A stretch of 64,000 bases of DNA from Erinaceus europaeus (taxonomy: Eukaryota > Chordata > Mammalia > Eulipotyphla > Erinaceidae): the NCBI RefSeq assembly GCF_950295315.1, contig NW_026647366.1, forward strand, positions 26,001 to 90,000, given 5' to 3'. Under the pieces are notes generated by a model. The model was not told the DNA's origin, ran no database searches, and saw only the letters and a program-made list of their open reading frames with translations. The translations under genes were made by a program, and so were the position numbers. Positions 11,323 to 22,252 of this stretch are shown piece by piece. Position 1 is the first letter of the stretch. Each line of letters begins with the position of its first letter.

Positions 11323-11394
11323 GACAGATCCTGAGGCACCCCTCTATCCCAGACCCTAAGGGGCCCCTCAAGGTTAACTGCTCACAGCTCAGAG

Positions 11395-11592
11395 GACCTA
11401 CTGAACTACTGACCATGTCCACCAGGAACTGACCGTGTCCACTAGGGACTGACCATGTCCACCCTTGACCTACCCCTGACTTGCCCCAGACCCACCCTGG
11501 ATTCACCCCTGACCACCCCCTGACCCACCCTGGATTCACCCCTGACCACCCCTGACCCACCCTGGATTCACCCCTGACCACCCCTGACCCAC
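11395..11592. repeat. Two short minisatellites
   Basis: 11395-11460 holds about 2.5 copies of a unit based on GGAACTGACCGTGTCCAC. 11465-11592 holds about four copies of a unit near 32 bp built from CCTGACCCACCCTGG plus ATTCACCCCTGACCACC. Confidence 0.85.
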
Positions 11593-11999
11593 ACGGCCAC
11601 GCTCCTGCCACACCCCTCCTCCCCCCACCCCCAGTGGAGCCCCCTGCAGACTCTGCGGTCCTGTGTCCTCTGCACAGGCGAGTGATGCCGCCAGCCCCTC
11701 TCCCCTGCCTCAGTGCCTTCACCAAAGACGGCCTCTCCATTTCCACCATCTTACACACAAGGGCACAGCTGCATCTTTTAAACACAGCAGAGTGTCCACG
11801 GAGGATCTGCTGTCCGGTTTGGGTTGTTGCTGTTGTTTTCAGTGGCAGCTTTATAGATTCTCTTTGGCTAAGTTCTCCTGAGGGAACTGAGGTCCCGGGC
11901 TGAGTAAATGGCTCACGGGGCAGTGCACCCGCCCATATGTGAGAGACCACAGCCACAGAACCCTGGAGGAGGCTTGGCGCCGTGGTCACTCCCCTGCGC
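11593..11999. other. Unassigned sequence
   Basis: GC-rich to balanced single-copy-looking sequence. No frame has exon-like boundaries. Confidence 0.4.
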
Positions 12000-12172
12000 T
12001 CCTTTTTAACATGGTTTTACTTATTTTATTGTTTAAATGAGAGCTACAGAGAGAGCTACCAGCTTCCTGCTCAGCTCTGGCTGAGGGTGGTGCTGGGGAT
12101 TGAACCTGGGCCCTCAGAGCCTCGGGCAGGAGGGTCTCTGCAGAACCTCTGTGCCGTCTCCCCAGGCCCCTG
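12000..12172 (-). mobile_element. G2 SINE
   Basis: Reversed A-rich tail at 12003-12040, then CTGCTCAGCTCTGGCTGAGG, GGATTGAACCTGGG (reverse of the B box) and the head near CCGTCTCCCCAGGCCC. Confidence 0.85.
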
Positions 12173-13194
12173 TTCTCCTGTCTCTCTCTCTCTCCATCTG
12201 GACAGGACCTGGGGTGGGAGGCGGGAAGGGAGGGAGAGGGGAAGGGTGCAGGCTCTGGTCTCGCCCTCTCAGCTTGCCCATGCCTCAGATTGAGCTGGCC
12301 TCTGTCCCATCACTGCCTGTGGCCTCCTCAGAGACGTGTGTCCTGGTGTGTCTGTGTGGCGGCCCTTCCTGGGTCCCCGAGTCCCCTGCTCCTTCGATCT
12401 GGGCTGGGCTGGTGCACGTGTACCACAGAGACAGCTGGTCTCCATGCGTCTGGGCCCCCCACGTGCCCCCGGGACCCGCAGGCCAGCGCCGCCCTGGGCA
12501 CATGTGCAGAGGACAGAGGGAGACTGTATCCGAGTGTTTGGGGCCCCCAGCTGCGGTCCTGCCAGTGGCTCAGAGCTGACGCAGGGGGTGGGCCGGCCTT
12601 TGATGTCCAGAAAGTACCGACCGAGGCTCGTTCTAATTACGATTCTGGGAGACGTGTCTTGGGAGACCTCTTCTTACCGAGGCTGACTCAGAGCGCGGGT
12701 AAACAAATCAGAAGCGGGCAGCTCTCCCAGGGAAATTGTTTATGGAGTTGACAGCTCACGCAAGTCTTGGGGCTCTTGGCTCTGCCGTCTGCAAACACAT
12801 CTGCGCCCCCAGCTCCCCGGACCCCGAGGCCCCTGCCCGCCCGCAGAGCGGCACTGCCTTCACCTCTGAGTCAGGCTTCAGGGGAGCTCTGCTCACCGGC
12901 TTATAGTTCAGCCCTGGTTTACGTCCAAACACAAACAGCATCTCCGCGAGCCACTGGAAAGACTCAGCTCAGCTTGTCTGATCGCGGCCCGCATTAAGGC
13001 AGAGGCACTGAGCTGTGGGAGCAGCCCCTCTGGGTGCCAATGTCCGACCTGGCTGTCCCCGAGGCGGAAGGGTGGCAGAGGCCACCTCGAACTCCTGGGG
13101 AAGGAGCATCTTGATGGAATCGCGACGAGAAGACGTGGAGCGGGGCAAGGAGCTGCCGGCTCTCTGGATGTGGGTCAGGCTCCTCAGCCCCAAA
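12173..13194. other. Unassigned; two conserved-element-like patches
   Basis: Mostly GC-rich. 12610-12770 (containing TTCTAATTACGATT and GGGTAAACAAATCAG) and 12895-13000 look like unique regulatory-type sequence. No gene is supported. Confidence 0.4.
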
Positions 13195-13345
13195 GCACAG
13201 AAAGAGAACCCGCCTCAGGGGAGCCTCGCGGGGCAGAGCGCGGCTGCGGCTGTCTCTCTGTCTCTCTCCCTCTGACGCCCCCTTTCTCTCAACCCCCAGC
13301 TGTCTGTCTCTATCCAATAATAAATAAAGGTAAAAAAATAAAGTT
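13195..13345 (+). mobile_element. G1 SINE, 3' half
   Basis: CT-rich stretch TGTCTCTCTGTCTCTCTCCC, then CTGTCTCTATCCAATAATAAATAAAG tail features. The 5' part is too diverged to delimit. Confidence 0.65.
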
Positions 13346-13527
13346 CTGGGCTATTCACCGATACTTTTAAAAAGAGAGATATGCACATCGCTGGATGGAT
13401 TGGAGTGAGTTATGCAACTCAGAAAATTCAAGTGAGAAACAGCAGAACAAGTGAAGCAAGTCCATTTCACTTCTCAACCACAGCTCATGTTTTGTTGTAA
13501 AAATGGTTTCTGTATTTCCATTTTATG
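13346..13527. other. Unassigned AT-rich sequence
   Basis: AT-rich and not clearly a known repeat. It has weak resemblance to mammalian L1 3' UTR sequence (GGATGGATTGGAGTGAGTTA), which I could not confirm. Confidence 0.3.
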
Positions 13528-13536
13528 ACATGTACT

Positions 13537-13702
13537 TGTTACTTCTCTCTCTTTTTTTTAGGATTTATTTATTTATTCATGAGAAAGATAGGGGAGAGGT
13601 AAGGAACCAGACATCACTCTGGTACATGTGCTGCCGGGGATTGAACTAAGGGCCTCATGGGTGAGAGTCCAATGCTTTATCCACTGCACCATCTCCTGGA
13701 CC
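13537..13702 (-). mobile_element. G3 SINE with target duplication
   Basis: On the minus strand: head GGTCCAGGAGATGGTGCAG, then TGGATAAAGCATTGGACTC, a B-box-like GTTCAATCCCC, ACATGTACCAGAGTGATG and a tail AATAAATAAATAAATCC. Flanks match: ACATGTACT at 13528-13536 and 13703-13711, with partial matching beyond. Apparently full length and fairly young. Confidence 0.88.
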
Positions 13703-13744
13703 ACATGTACTGCTTATTTCAAAAAAAAAAAATGTAAATCCCTT

Positions 13745-13990
13745 TCTAAATTTTATTTTGATAGGACATAGAGACATTGAGAAGGAATGAGGAGAGAAAG
13801 AGGTAGGAAAAGGAAAGAGAGAGGGAGAAGAAGAAGGGGTGGGAGAGAGAGGGAGGGAGGGAGGGAGGGAGGGAGGGAGCCATCTGCAGGAAAGATAACC
13901 GGCTGTGCTCCCAACACAGGCAGGAAGGCTTCACGCGTTCTTTATTACACACGGGCCAGAGCGTGACTGCAGCCTGGACTACGCACGCCA
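13745..13990 (-). mobile_element. Diverged G1 SINE with purine expansion
   Basis: The reversed tail TTTTATTTTGATAGGACATAGAG is followed by an enlarged purine tract ending in (GGGA)n at 13848-13879. The head-side core is poorly preserved. Confidence 0.5.
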
Positions 13991-14084
13991 GCTGCACTGA
14001 GTCGCCTCCCGGGGCCAGAGAAGCCGCCTTGTCTGGGCCTCGTGCTTTGTCTGCAGTGAAAGTGTCAGTCCTGCAAAAGCCCAG

Positions 14085-14424
14085 AAATGAGCAAAATGCC
14101 CTTTGGCAGATGACTGGTTAAAAAGTCATGGGACATACACTCAATGGAGTATTACTCAGCAATGAAAAGGAATGATACTATGTCCTTCAGGGTAAAGTAG
14201 ATGGAGCTGGAGAAGACAGTGCTCAGTGAAATAAGGAAGGAGGAGAAGGACAATTACGGAATGGCTTCACTCGTGTGGGATATGGAGAACTGAATCTACG
14301 AATGTGGAAAAGAAACTGTCACCCTATATCCAAGACCATAGGAGAACTACAGTGGGGACACAGGCCTTTGGTGACAGGAGCGAGGAAATAAATAAGATGA
14401 AGCAAAATAAAATAAACCATCAGT
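14085..14424 (+). mobile_element. LINE-1 3' end
   Basis: Matches the familiar mammalian L1 3' region: GGAGTATTACTCAGCAATGAA near 14147, GTCCTTCAGGGTAAAGTAGA, AGTGAAATAAGGAAGGAGG and TATCCAAGACCATAGGAGAA, ending in an A-rich tail at 14390-14420. The element is 5'-truncated; no ORF2 is kept. Confidence 0.85.
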
Positions 14425-15144
14425 CCTGAGACAGGACTTGGCAGTTTAGACAGGCTTTGGCGTCTGGGCTTGGAGATACAGGTCTGGGCCCTGGCCGCCC
14501 TGTGCCGGAGCTGGGAGCCGGGAGCCGGGGGCCGGGAGCCGGGAGCCGGGCAGTGCTGTGATGAACAAGACCCGTTCCATTCCTCAGCTCTCCCGGAACT
14601 GGCAGGCTCTGCAGGAAGCCCAGGGCTGAGGCAGGAAGGGCCTTGTGCATCACCTTGAGGGCCTTTCTGCACAAAAGCCCTGGAGGGAGCCCTCCTTGGG
14701 CCCGACCCCCTCGTATGGAGCTGGCCCCCAGTGGCGGCCTCCGCGGGTGGCTGGAATGGCGCACAGCCCCTCAGATTCACAGCAATTCTTTCTCTTACCA
14801 GAGAAAATAACCTTGAAATTTCAGATCTGCCTAAAACATCTGGTTACAAGAAGCATTGTCACGGCGGTGACTGGGGTCACCTCCAGGCCCTCCAGCTGGG
14901 GGCAGGGCACCTGCCCTCAGAGGGTGACATGGGACTCTGTGGTGGGGGACATGCTGTCACAGTGACCACACAGGAAACAAACCCAGTAAACGGAAACCTC
15001 GACATAGAAAGGGCTGAGGTGAGTCAAAGGCCACAGCGTAGAAGTGACAGTCCTGTGGTGAGGACTCACAGACGCCTCCTCCTGTGGGGGGTGGGGGCAG
15101 GGTAGCTCAGGAGGGCAGCTTCCCAGGTCCCCAGCTCCCCCACC
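14425..15144. other. Unassigned GC-rich sequence
   Basis: Contains a short (GGGAGCC)n run at 14513-14550. No other repeat or exon is recognised. Confidence 0.45.
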
Positions 15145-15261
15145 TTGGGGTCTAGACTGATCCTCCATGGAGGAATCACAGAGAAGAGGAGCACTGAGTG
15201 GGAGAAAGTGAGGACAGAAAAGGAGAAGAAACTGCAAGCCATGTGGGTGTGTAGGAGAGAG
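15145..15261 (+). mobile_element. Interspersed repeat, 5' domain (copy with expanded VNTR)
   Basis: Shares the ordered text GGAGGAATCA, GAGAAGAGGAGCA, GGGAGAAAGTGAGGACAG and TGCAAGCCAT with 47655-47800. The homology continues into the first VNTR unit, so this is the same composite repeat. Confidence 0.75.
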
Positions 15262-15670
15262 AGAGAGAAAGAGAGAGAGAGACCCCAGCCCCTGGTCCCC
15301 AGCTCTCTGGTCCCTTCTGGGGAAGGCAGGACCCTCAGGGGATGAAGAGAGAGAGAGAGACCCCAGCCCCTGGTCCCCCAGCTCTCTGGTCCCTTCTGGG
15401 GAGGCAGGACCCTCAGGGGATGGAGAGAGAGAGAGAGAGAGAGACCCCAGCCCCTGGTCCCCCAGCTCTCTGGTCCCTTCTGGGGGAGGCAGGACCCTCA
15501 GGGGATGAAGAGAGAGAGAGAGAGAGACCCCAGCCCCTGGTCCCCAGCTCTCTGGTCCCTTCTGGGGAAGGCAGGACCCTCAGGGGATGAAGAGAGAGAG
15601 AGAGAGACCCCAGCCCCTGGTCCCCCAGCTCTCTGGTCCCTTCTGGGGAAGGCAGGACCCTCAGGGGATG

Positions 15671-15708
<38 letters not shown>

Positions 15709-16516
15709 CCAGCCCCTGGTCTCCCAGCTCTCTGGTCCCTTCTGGGGAGGCAGGACCCTCAGGGGATGAAGAGAGAGAGAGAGAGAGAGACCCCAGCCCC
15801 TGGTCCCCAGCTCTCTGGTCCCTTCTGGGGGAGGCAGGACCCTCAGGGGATGAAGAGAGAGAGAGAGAGAGACCCCAGCCCCTGGTCCCCAGCTCTCTGG
15901 TCCCTTCTGGGGAAGGCAGGACCCTCAGGGGATGAAGAGAGAGAGAGAGAGAGACCCCAGCCCCTGGTCCACCAGCTCTCTGGTCCCTTCTGGGGAAGGC
16001 AGGACCCTCAGGGGATGGAGAAAGAGAGAGAGAGACCCCAGCCCCTGGTCCCCAGCTCTCTGGTCCCTTCTAGGGGAGGCAGGACCCTCAGGGGATGAAG
16101 AGAGATAGAGAGAGAGAGACCCCAGCCCCTGGTCCCCCAGCTCTCTGGTCCCTTCTGGGGAAAGCAGGACCCTCAGGGGATGAAGAGAGAGAGAGAGAGA
16201 GAGACCCCAGCCCCTGGTCCCCCAGCTCTCTGGTCCCTTCTGGGGAAGGCAGGACCCTCAGGGGATGAAGAGAGAGAGAGAGAGACCCCAGCCCCTGGTC
16301 CCCAGCTGTCTGGTCCCTTCTGGGGGAGGCAGGACCCTCAGGGGATGAAGAGAGAGAGAGAGAGAGACCCCAGCCCCTGGTCCCCAGCTCTCTGGTCCCT
16401 TCTGGGGGAGGCAGGACCCTCAGGGGATGAAGAGAGGGAGAGAGAGAGAGAGAGAGACCCCAGCCCCTGGTCCCCCAGCTCTCTGGTCCCTTCTGGGGAA
16501 GGCAGGACCCTCAGGG
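15262..16516. repeat. VNTR of about 15 units, 80-95 bp each
   Basis: Each unit reads (GA)n, then GACCCCAGCCCCTGGTCCCC, AGCTCTCTGGTCCCTTCTGG, then GGAGGCAGGACCCTCAGGGG, then ATGAAGA. Length differences come mostly from the (GA)n and from one or two C or G changes. A single unit exists at 47830-47905, so the array is an expansion of an internal segment of an interspersed repeat. Confidence 0.95.
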
Positions 16517-16902
16517 ATGAGCTCCAGCCTCTGTCTCCAGGGTCCCCTCTGCCTCCATCTGCAGATTGTGGCCTTTGCTGTCAGGGAGGGAGGGAGCCGG
16601 GGCAGGATGTGCAGACACACTGGGTTTCTGGGCCTGGGCTGGGCCTGACCTGGCTGCTGCAGGGGGACGGGGAGGGGACAGGGGAGGGGGGACAGGGGGG
16701 AGGGGGGGCAGGGGCAGGGGGCAGGGGCAGGTGAGTGTACTGCTCTCTGTAAACTGCCCTCCAACAAGGGGTCTCCAGGCAGCCAGGCCAGGACCCTCTT
16801 CTCTTCCCTGAGGACACAGGGAGGGGTCAGCCCCAGGCCAAGGTCCTCTGAGTCCCACCAGCCAGGGTGAGTTGGAGGGAGAAGGGGAGGTGGGGGAGAT
16901 GG
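16517..16902. other. Unassigned; G-rich patch
   Basis: 16655-16735 is a run of GGGGACA/GGGGGCA-type G-rich sequence. The remainder is unrecognised. Confidence 0.5.
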
Positions 16903-17030
16903 GGAGTTGGAGAGGAGGGGAGGAGAGAGGAGAGAGGAGAGAGGAGAGAGGAGAGAGGAGAGAGGAGAGAGGAGAGAGGAGAGAGGAGAGAGGAGAGAGG
17001 AGAGAGGGAGAGGAGAGAGGAGGGGAGGGC
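16903..17030. repeat. (GAGAGGA)n purine repeat
   Basis: Near-perfect tandem GAGAGGA heptamers, pure purine over most of the length. Confidence 0.92.
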
Positions 17031-18111
17031 CGGACATGGAGGTGGAGAGGAAGGGAAGTCTAGAAATGATTTTTATGAGCAGACTAACTCAACTTTGGGT
17101 CCTGAAAATTAAGTTAAATCTTGAATAATGAAATATTTTAGGCTAAGAAGGGGTATCAGCTGTTTCCTGTTGGTGTGTAGACTCAGATGCCAGACGTGAT
17201 GCTGATGACAGTCCCACCCCACCCGTCACAGACCGAATCTAGGAAAGCAGTCAGGAAGGTGCTCAGGAGAGAAGCCCAGGGCTGGGGAGAGAGAGGGAGA
17301 GAGAGCGAAGGAGGAAGAGGGGCCTGTGAGCCTCCCCACAGGCTCAGGCCAGGCCGGCAGCCCTCCTGCTCTGGAGAACTCAGCCTCTCTTCCTCCGCTT
17401 AAGGTCATTGCAGGGCCAGTGGGATTCTTAGCCTCTTGGGAAGCTGCGCCATCTGTACAGAAACACCCAATCCTGTGTTTGTAGAAGGAAGGGAGGAAGG
17501 AAGGAAGGAAGGGAAAAAATGGAATGGGGAGAGAGCAAACCAGACTGGCACAGTCACTGCCCCCTGTGCCCACTCTGCAGACTGTGCACGGCCCGCTGGC
17601 AGTCACCAGCCTTACAGCCGTGAGGCCGGGATGGTGTCTGGGTACGAGGTGCTCCCAGAAGACCACAGAGGACAGACACAGCGACTGCACCGGGAAGCCA
17701 GACTGGCTGAGGGGCAGAAAGGCAGCGGGGACACTCTGCCCAGAGGGCAGAGCTGCCTCGAGGGGCTCTGTCCCGCGCCCACCTGTCAGCGTGCAGTGCC
17801 GTGTGAGAGGGCCACGTGTTGCCGGCGCCCTGAAATGTACACAGGGGCCTCACAGCCTGCAGGGCACACATGGACAGAGGAAGAGGAATCAGGAAGGATG
17901 CTCACAGGTGCTCACAGGTGTTTGTGTTGTGCCATCTTGGAGGAAGTGACCAGAGCTGGGAGCCCGCTCGCCAGGGGCAGAGGAAGAGGCCTGTCTGGGG
18001 GGCTGGACAGAACGGGGGAGAGTGACCAACGTCAGACCCAGCCTATCTTTCCACAGTCCAGTTTGATCCTGACATATTTAAGGAAAAGAATTCAATAAGT
18101 CAAAAAACAAA
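17031..18111. other. Unassigned sequence
   Basis: About 1.1 kb, mostly GC-rich, with a (GGAA)n patch at 17480-17515. The moderate open frames have no exon signature or domain I recognise. Confidence 0.4.
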
Positions 18112-18285
18112 TATCAGCCCAGTAACGTTCATTACAGCATTATTTATATTGGAGGAAATTGGAATCGACCTGAATGTTCATCAAAGCAAATCTGTTAAAT
18201 AAATTAGAGGCCGTCCGTACAATCTGGCTATTAAAGAGAATAATGCAAATCCACATTCGCTGACTTGGAAAAATGTCCCTGGGCA
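18112..18285 (+). mobile_element. Old L1 3' UTR fragment
   Basis: CATTACAGCATTATTTATA, then GGAATCGACCTGAATGTTCA and TCAAAGCAAATCTGTTAAAT parallel the general mammalian L1 3' end text. It is strongly diverged. Confidence 0.6.
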
Positions 18286-18461
18286 GACAAAGCTGGGCCC
18301 ACAGTGACCTGCGGTGTCCCCGTGCCCTGTGCTGCGCCTCCTGCGTGGGACAGATGAGAGAGGGCAAGTCCTGGTGTCACCGTGACTTGATCTGATCTGG
18401 GGTCTGTGCCGCCGTGCCGGCTTCTGGAATAAGTAGTTCCTTCTTATTTTCGGCAAAAAGT

Positions 18462-18842
18462 GTCTATAGATCAACTTATTTGGAGAGAGAGAGAAAGAGA
18501 GGGAGAGGCCCCAGCACATCACTCTGGCCTAAGGGGCACCAGGGCTGGAGCCAGGACCTTTCTCTGTGTCCCCTGGGCCCAGGCTGGTAGGACGCCTCCC
18601 GCCAAAGCCAGCCCTTCCCACACGGGGCGTCCCCCTCTCCCCTCTGGGTGGCATTCCTTGTTTGTTTCCCTCTGAGAGATACACTGTTGGTTTTTTTAAA
18701 ATATATTTATTATTTATTTTGAGAGAGAGAGAGAGAGAGACAGAGAGAAAAGAAGACAGAAGGGCAGAAAGAGTGGGGAGAGGACCCAGCGCGGAAGCTC
18801 CCTTCCTGGCAGAGCAGGGCCTGCCCAAGTGAGCTATCCCAC
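18462..18842 (-). mobile_element. Two degraded minus-strand SINEs
   Basis: 18462-18640 has a purine block (GAGAGAGAGAAAGAGAGGG) followed by a GGGGCACCAGGGCTGGAGCC B-box-side remnant. 18690-18842 begins with a reversed tail (TTTATTATTTATTTTGAGAG), a purine block and a head-like GCCCAAGTGAGCTATCCCAC. Confidence 0.5.
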
Positions 18843-19384
18843 AGCCTTACGGGTTTGTTGTTGCTGCTGTTCAGAGTCGCAAAGTGCTTTCCTGGCTCTG
18901 TCACAGTCTGCCGGCAGCCTGGGGGCGGACAGGAATGGCGGCAGGGCCTCAAGCCCAGGCTGTCAGGGCTCCCTCTCCATCTCGCTCTCATCCGGATGGT
19001 CTGTGTGGAGTCAGACCCTGGTGCTGGCGCTGTCCTGCCGCCCTGAGCTGCTGGGACACAAAGTCCCAGAATTCCAGGAAGGAGTTTGGAACAACTGAGT
19101 CCGCCCGGCCTCCTGGGAGCATTTGGGAGGCCTGAGAGGGCTTCAGGGAGCCGTCCTGGGCCCCGGCCATCTGAGGCCCCGGGAAGCGGACGCCCTCCCC
19201 ACACTCCTCCTGCGTGTGGCGGGTCTCATTTCCCATACGGATTCGGGAGGCCATGGACGTGGGGATATTAAGTCTGGGCCGCGTGGCCTCCTGGAACAAA
19301 GGCGGCGGCCTGGCTAAGAGGCCTGGGATGAGGGTCCTGCGAGGCCGAGGCCGGCCGGGAGATTTATCCAAGCTCTGCAGGTGT
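18843..19384. other. Unassigned GC-rich sequence
   Basis: No repeat or gene recognised. 19195-19384 is cleaner and may belong to the following island. Confidence 0.35.
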
Positions 19385-19690
19385 AATTAGACACCCACAA
19401 GCCCATCTGACCCCACCAGGGTGAAGGGCCCTTCTGCTCCTTGTTTCAGCAGATGAATCAATACACGTTTTACCGCCGCAGAGTGAGATGGAGGAAGTGG
19501 AAATCGGGTAATTCTGCTCCCCGGGCCGGGCGAGGGAGGGGAGACGCGGTGACAGGAAGATCTATCTCTGGCTTCTGCAAAGGCCGTGTCAATTTGGAGA
19601 CTTCTCCCACTATTGATTTCCAGGTTTGCTCCAAAGGAGGCTCTATCAGGAATATTAGTCCCTGACAACGAGCAGGCTCCCATCTCCACC
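19385..19690. other. Conserved-element-like island
   Basis: Non-repetitive sequence with GTAATTAGAC at the left edge, GATGAATCAATACACG, CTATTGATTTCC and GGAATATTAGTC. It is bounded on the right by a minisatellite. Regulatory role is inferred only. Confidence 0.4.
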
Positions 19691-19694
19691 GCCA

Positions 19695-20062
19695 GGAGGC
19701 CTGGGAGGAGCGTCTGTGGGGGCTGGGAGGAGGGTCTGTGGGGGCTGGGAGGAGGGTCTGTGGGGGCTGGGAGGAGGGTGTGTGGGGGGTGGGAGGAGGG
19801 TGTGGGGGCTGGGAGGAGGGTGTGTGGGGGCTGGGAGGAGGGTGTGGGGGCTGGGAGGAGGGTGTGGGGGCTGGGAGGAGGGTGTGGGGGCTGGGAGGAG
19901 AGTGTGGGGGGCTGGGAGGAGGGTCTGTGGGGGCTGGGAGGAGGGTCTGTGGGGGCTGGGAGGAGGGTGTGTGGGGGCTGGGAGGAGGGTCTGTGGGGGC
20001 TGGGAGGAGGGTCTGTGGGGACTGGGAGGAGGGTCTGTGGGAGGAGGGTCTGTGGGGGAGGG
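19695..20062. repeat. 22-bp G-rich minisatellite
   Basis: About 17 units built on GGGGGCTGGGAGGAGGGTCT plus GT, with shorter 20-bp forms. G-rich on the plus strand. Confidence 0.95.
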
Positions 20063-20604
20063 CCTGTGGGACGAGGCCTCCGTGTGTTGGGGGTGTCAGG
20101 TGCTCTCTGAGGGTCCAGGGCCACCCCACCTGTCCCCTGCGCTGGGACCCTGTGGGGACTGCACCAGCCAGCTCCGGGGTCACGGCCCACTCCATGCACC
20201 CCACCTCTCATGAGCGGACGGGAGGGTGGGAACCCTCGCAGGGCAGGGCCAGTTGGCCACCTCCTCCCGGGCCTCCTCTCCCCACCTGGTCCCCGCGCTA
20301 GGCGTGCCCAGCATAAGGACCCCGGTGTGGGCACAAGGCTGTCAGCTCTGGTGGTGTCTGTCCCACCTGAGGGCCGTGCGGAGGCTGGCTCTCCTCTCAC
20401 CACCTCCAGCCGCGGCCACCTCCGCCCAGGCCACAAGAAGGCATTGTGCCCGACTGTGGGCACCAGGCCGGGAGCACCCCTTCCTGACCAGCTGCCATGC
20501 CTGCCGGGCGTTTGGCTTGTGCTGAGTTTTGGTCACTCCCTGTGGGTGACGCAGCTCTGGGCACGGGCACAGAGACCCTTTGCAATAGGAGGAGTCCTTT
20601 GATT
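20063..20604. other. Unassigned GC-rich sequence
   Basis: No support for an exon or repeat family. Confidence 0.4.
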
Positions 20605-20887
20605 ATTACGCTTTTATTATTATAACGCTTTTATTATTATTGAACACATCATTATTATTTTTGCCTCCTGGGTCATCACAGGGCTCGGTGTCGGCCGTGT
20701 CTTCCATTTTATTGGATGGGACAGAGAGAAACTGAGAGAGGAGTGAGATAGAGAGGGAGAGAAACAGAGAGACACCTGCAGCCTTGTTCACTGCTCGTGA
20801 AGTGATCCCCCTGCAGGTGGGGAGCCGGGGACTCGAACCCAGGCCCTTTCACATGTGTGCTTAAATGACTTTGCCACCGCCTGACCC
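20605..20887 (-). mobile_element. G1c composite SINE
   Basis: An AT-rich tail (TTTATTATTATTGAAC) is followed by a reversed 3' module (GCCTCCTGGGTCATCACAGG), then ATTGGATGGGACAGAGAGAAA, purines, CACCTGCAGCC, CCCCTGCAGGTGGGGAGCC and GACTCGAACCC (reversed B box). Confidence 0.85.
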
Positions 20888-21086
20888 CTATTTATTTATT
20901 TATCTATTTACTTATTGGGAAGAGAGGAAAACATAAAAGGAAGGGGAGACAGAGAGACAGAGACCCCTGCAGCCCTGCTCACTTCTCATGAAGCTTCTCC
21001 CCTGCAAGTGGGGAGTGGGGGCTTGAACCTGGGTCATTGCGCACTGTAAGGTGTGCACTCTTCTGGGCGCCCCCACCTGGCCCTTT
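20888..21086 (-). mobile_element. G1 SINE
   Basis: Tail TATTTATTTATTTATC, purine block, CCCTGCAGCCCTGCTCAC, CCCTGCAAGTGGGGAG, GCTTGAACCTGGG and a head ending near CCCCACCTGGCCC. It abuts the preceding SINE head-to-tail. Confidence 0.85.
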
Positions 21087-21582
21087 CGCGACCTTTGAAG
21101 CCGCAGTACATGCACCTCCCTACCCCCAGAGTCCTGGGTTTGAGTGCTAGCACACAAGGAAGCTCCCCAAACAGTGCTCCCCTCCCTCTCCTCCCCACCT
21201 CAAAATAGAAAGAACCTCACACCCAGTGGCCCAGACACGCTTCTCCTGGCCTGGAGCGTGGCCAGCCTGTGCCCTGTGTCACCGGTCGTCCCTGCTCAGC
21301 TCCAGCGAGACCCCAGCCTCGGCTCCGCCTGTGGTCCTGCAGACACGACCATGGGGTGCCCATGAGGTGGGTGACATGTGCCACAGCCTCTACCCTCCTT
21401 CTGCCCGGGGCTTACCGCCTGCCCAACTCCACCGTCCTTCCCTGTGTCCTTTAACTCTCCGGAGACAGAGGCAGCAAGAGGAGAGACACCAGCACTGCTC
21501 CACTGAGGGTGACGCCTCCACTTTCACGGGGCTCCCTGCGGTGACCAGGCTGGACCCGGGTCCTGGCACTCAAGGGGTGTGT
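21087..21582. other. Unassigned; weak SINE trace
   Basis: GAGTCCTGGGTTTGAGTGC near 21129 is B-box-like, suggesting a degraded SINE head. Nothing else is recognised. Confidence 0.35.
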
Positions 21583-21705
21583 CCTCCCTGTGTCCTTGCC
21601 TTCCCTGTGTCCTGTGCCCTGTGTCCTCCCTGTGTCCTGTGCCCTGTGTCCTCCCTGTGTCCTGTGCCCTCCCTGTGCCCTGTGCCCTCCCTGTGTCCTG
21701 CTCCC
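21583..21705. repeat. CCTGTGTCCTGTGCCCT minisatellite
   Basis: About six irregular units of CCTGTGTCCTGTGCCCTCC (roughly 19-26 bp). Confidence 0.85.
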
Positions 21706-21941
21706 ACCGGCCCAGTTCCGCCCTTGATATCCCTGATGAAGCCACCGATTGCTAGAGAGGGGCAGGCGCTATGGCACTCCTCTGGTCCCTGAGGAGCCCA
21801 GGGCCACTGTCAGGGCCTGGTGCTGGGAGCTCAGTCCTACCCAGAGCCGCCCGCCAGGCCGCACAGGTCGTCTGGCAGGAGAGCAGAGGCACGGGGCACT
21901 GCCCACCATGCAGACACAATGACCCGAGTGATCCTCGCTTT
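21706..21941. other. Unassigned GC-rich sequence
   Basis: No repeat or exon recognised between the minisatellite and the two SINEs. Confidence 0.35.
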
Positions 21942-22078
21942 GATATTTTTTTGTCGATTTATTTATCAAGCAGATACTGCCCACCTCTGGCTTGCAGCAG
22001 TGCCTGGGATCGAACCTGGGGCCTTGGAGTCTCAGGCATGAAAGTCGCTCTGCATACCCACTGTGCTGTGACCTCAGC
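21942..22078 (-). mobile_element. G2-like SINE
   Basis: T-rich start, CCACCTCTGGCTTGCAGCAG, GGGATCGAACCTGGGG (reversed B box), TCTCAGGCATGAAAGTC and head remnants ACTGTGCTGTGACC. Confidence 0.75.
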
Positions 22079-22094
22079 CGGTTCCTTAAGTCAT

Positions 22095-22252
22095 TCTCGT
22101 TTAAAATCTCTTTTATTTCATCTTGACTTATTTTTGAACCAGAGCACAGCTCAACTCTGTCACACGGTGTTGCCCGGGGTTGAACCTGGGGCCCTGGGGC
22201 TGGGGCCTGGGGCATAAAGGTCTCTTTGCAGAACCACCGAGCTGAGTCTGCA
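22095..22252 (-). mobile_element. G2 SINE
   Basis: Tail region TTTTATTTCATCTTGACTTA, AGAGCACAGCTCAACTCTG, GGGTTGAACCTGGGG and GGGGCATAAAGGTCTCTTTGC. It lies in the same orientation as the preceding copy. Confidence 0.8.

Noticed and set aside
11252..11360. Homologous flanks of the two heptamer arrays (TCCTGAGGCA text near 11330 and 57446)
   Set aside because: The short match lies on the same strand at both loci although the arrays are inverted, and it does not extend; probably chance.
15262..16516. CRISPR-like regularly spaced repeats
   Set aside because: Units are directly tandem without unique spacers, the DNA is mammalian, and the array is a VNTR inside an interspersed repeat.
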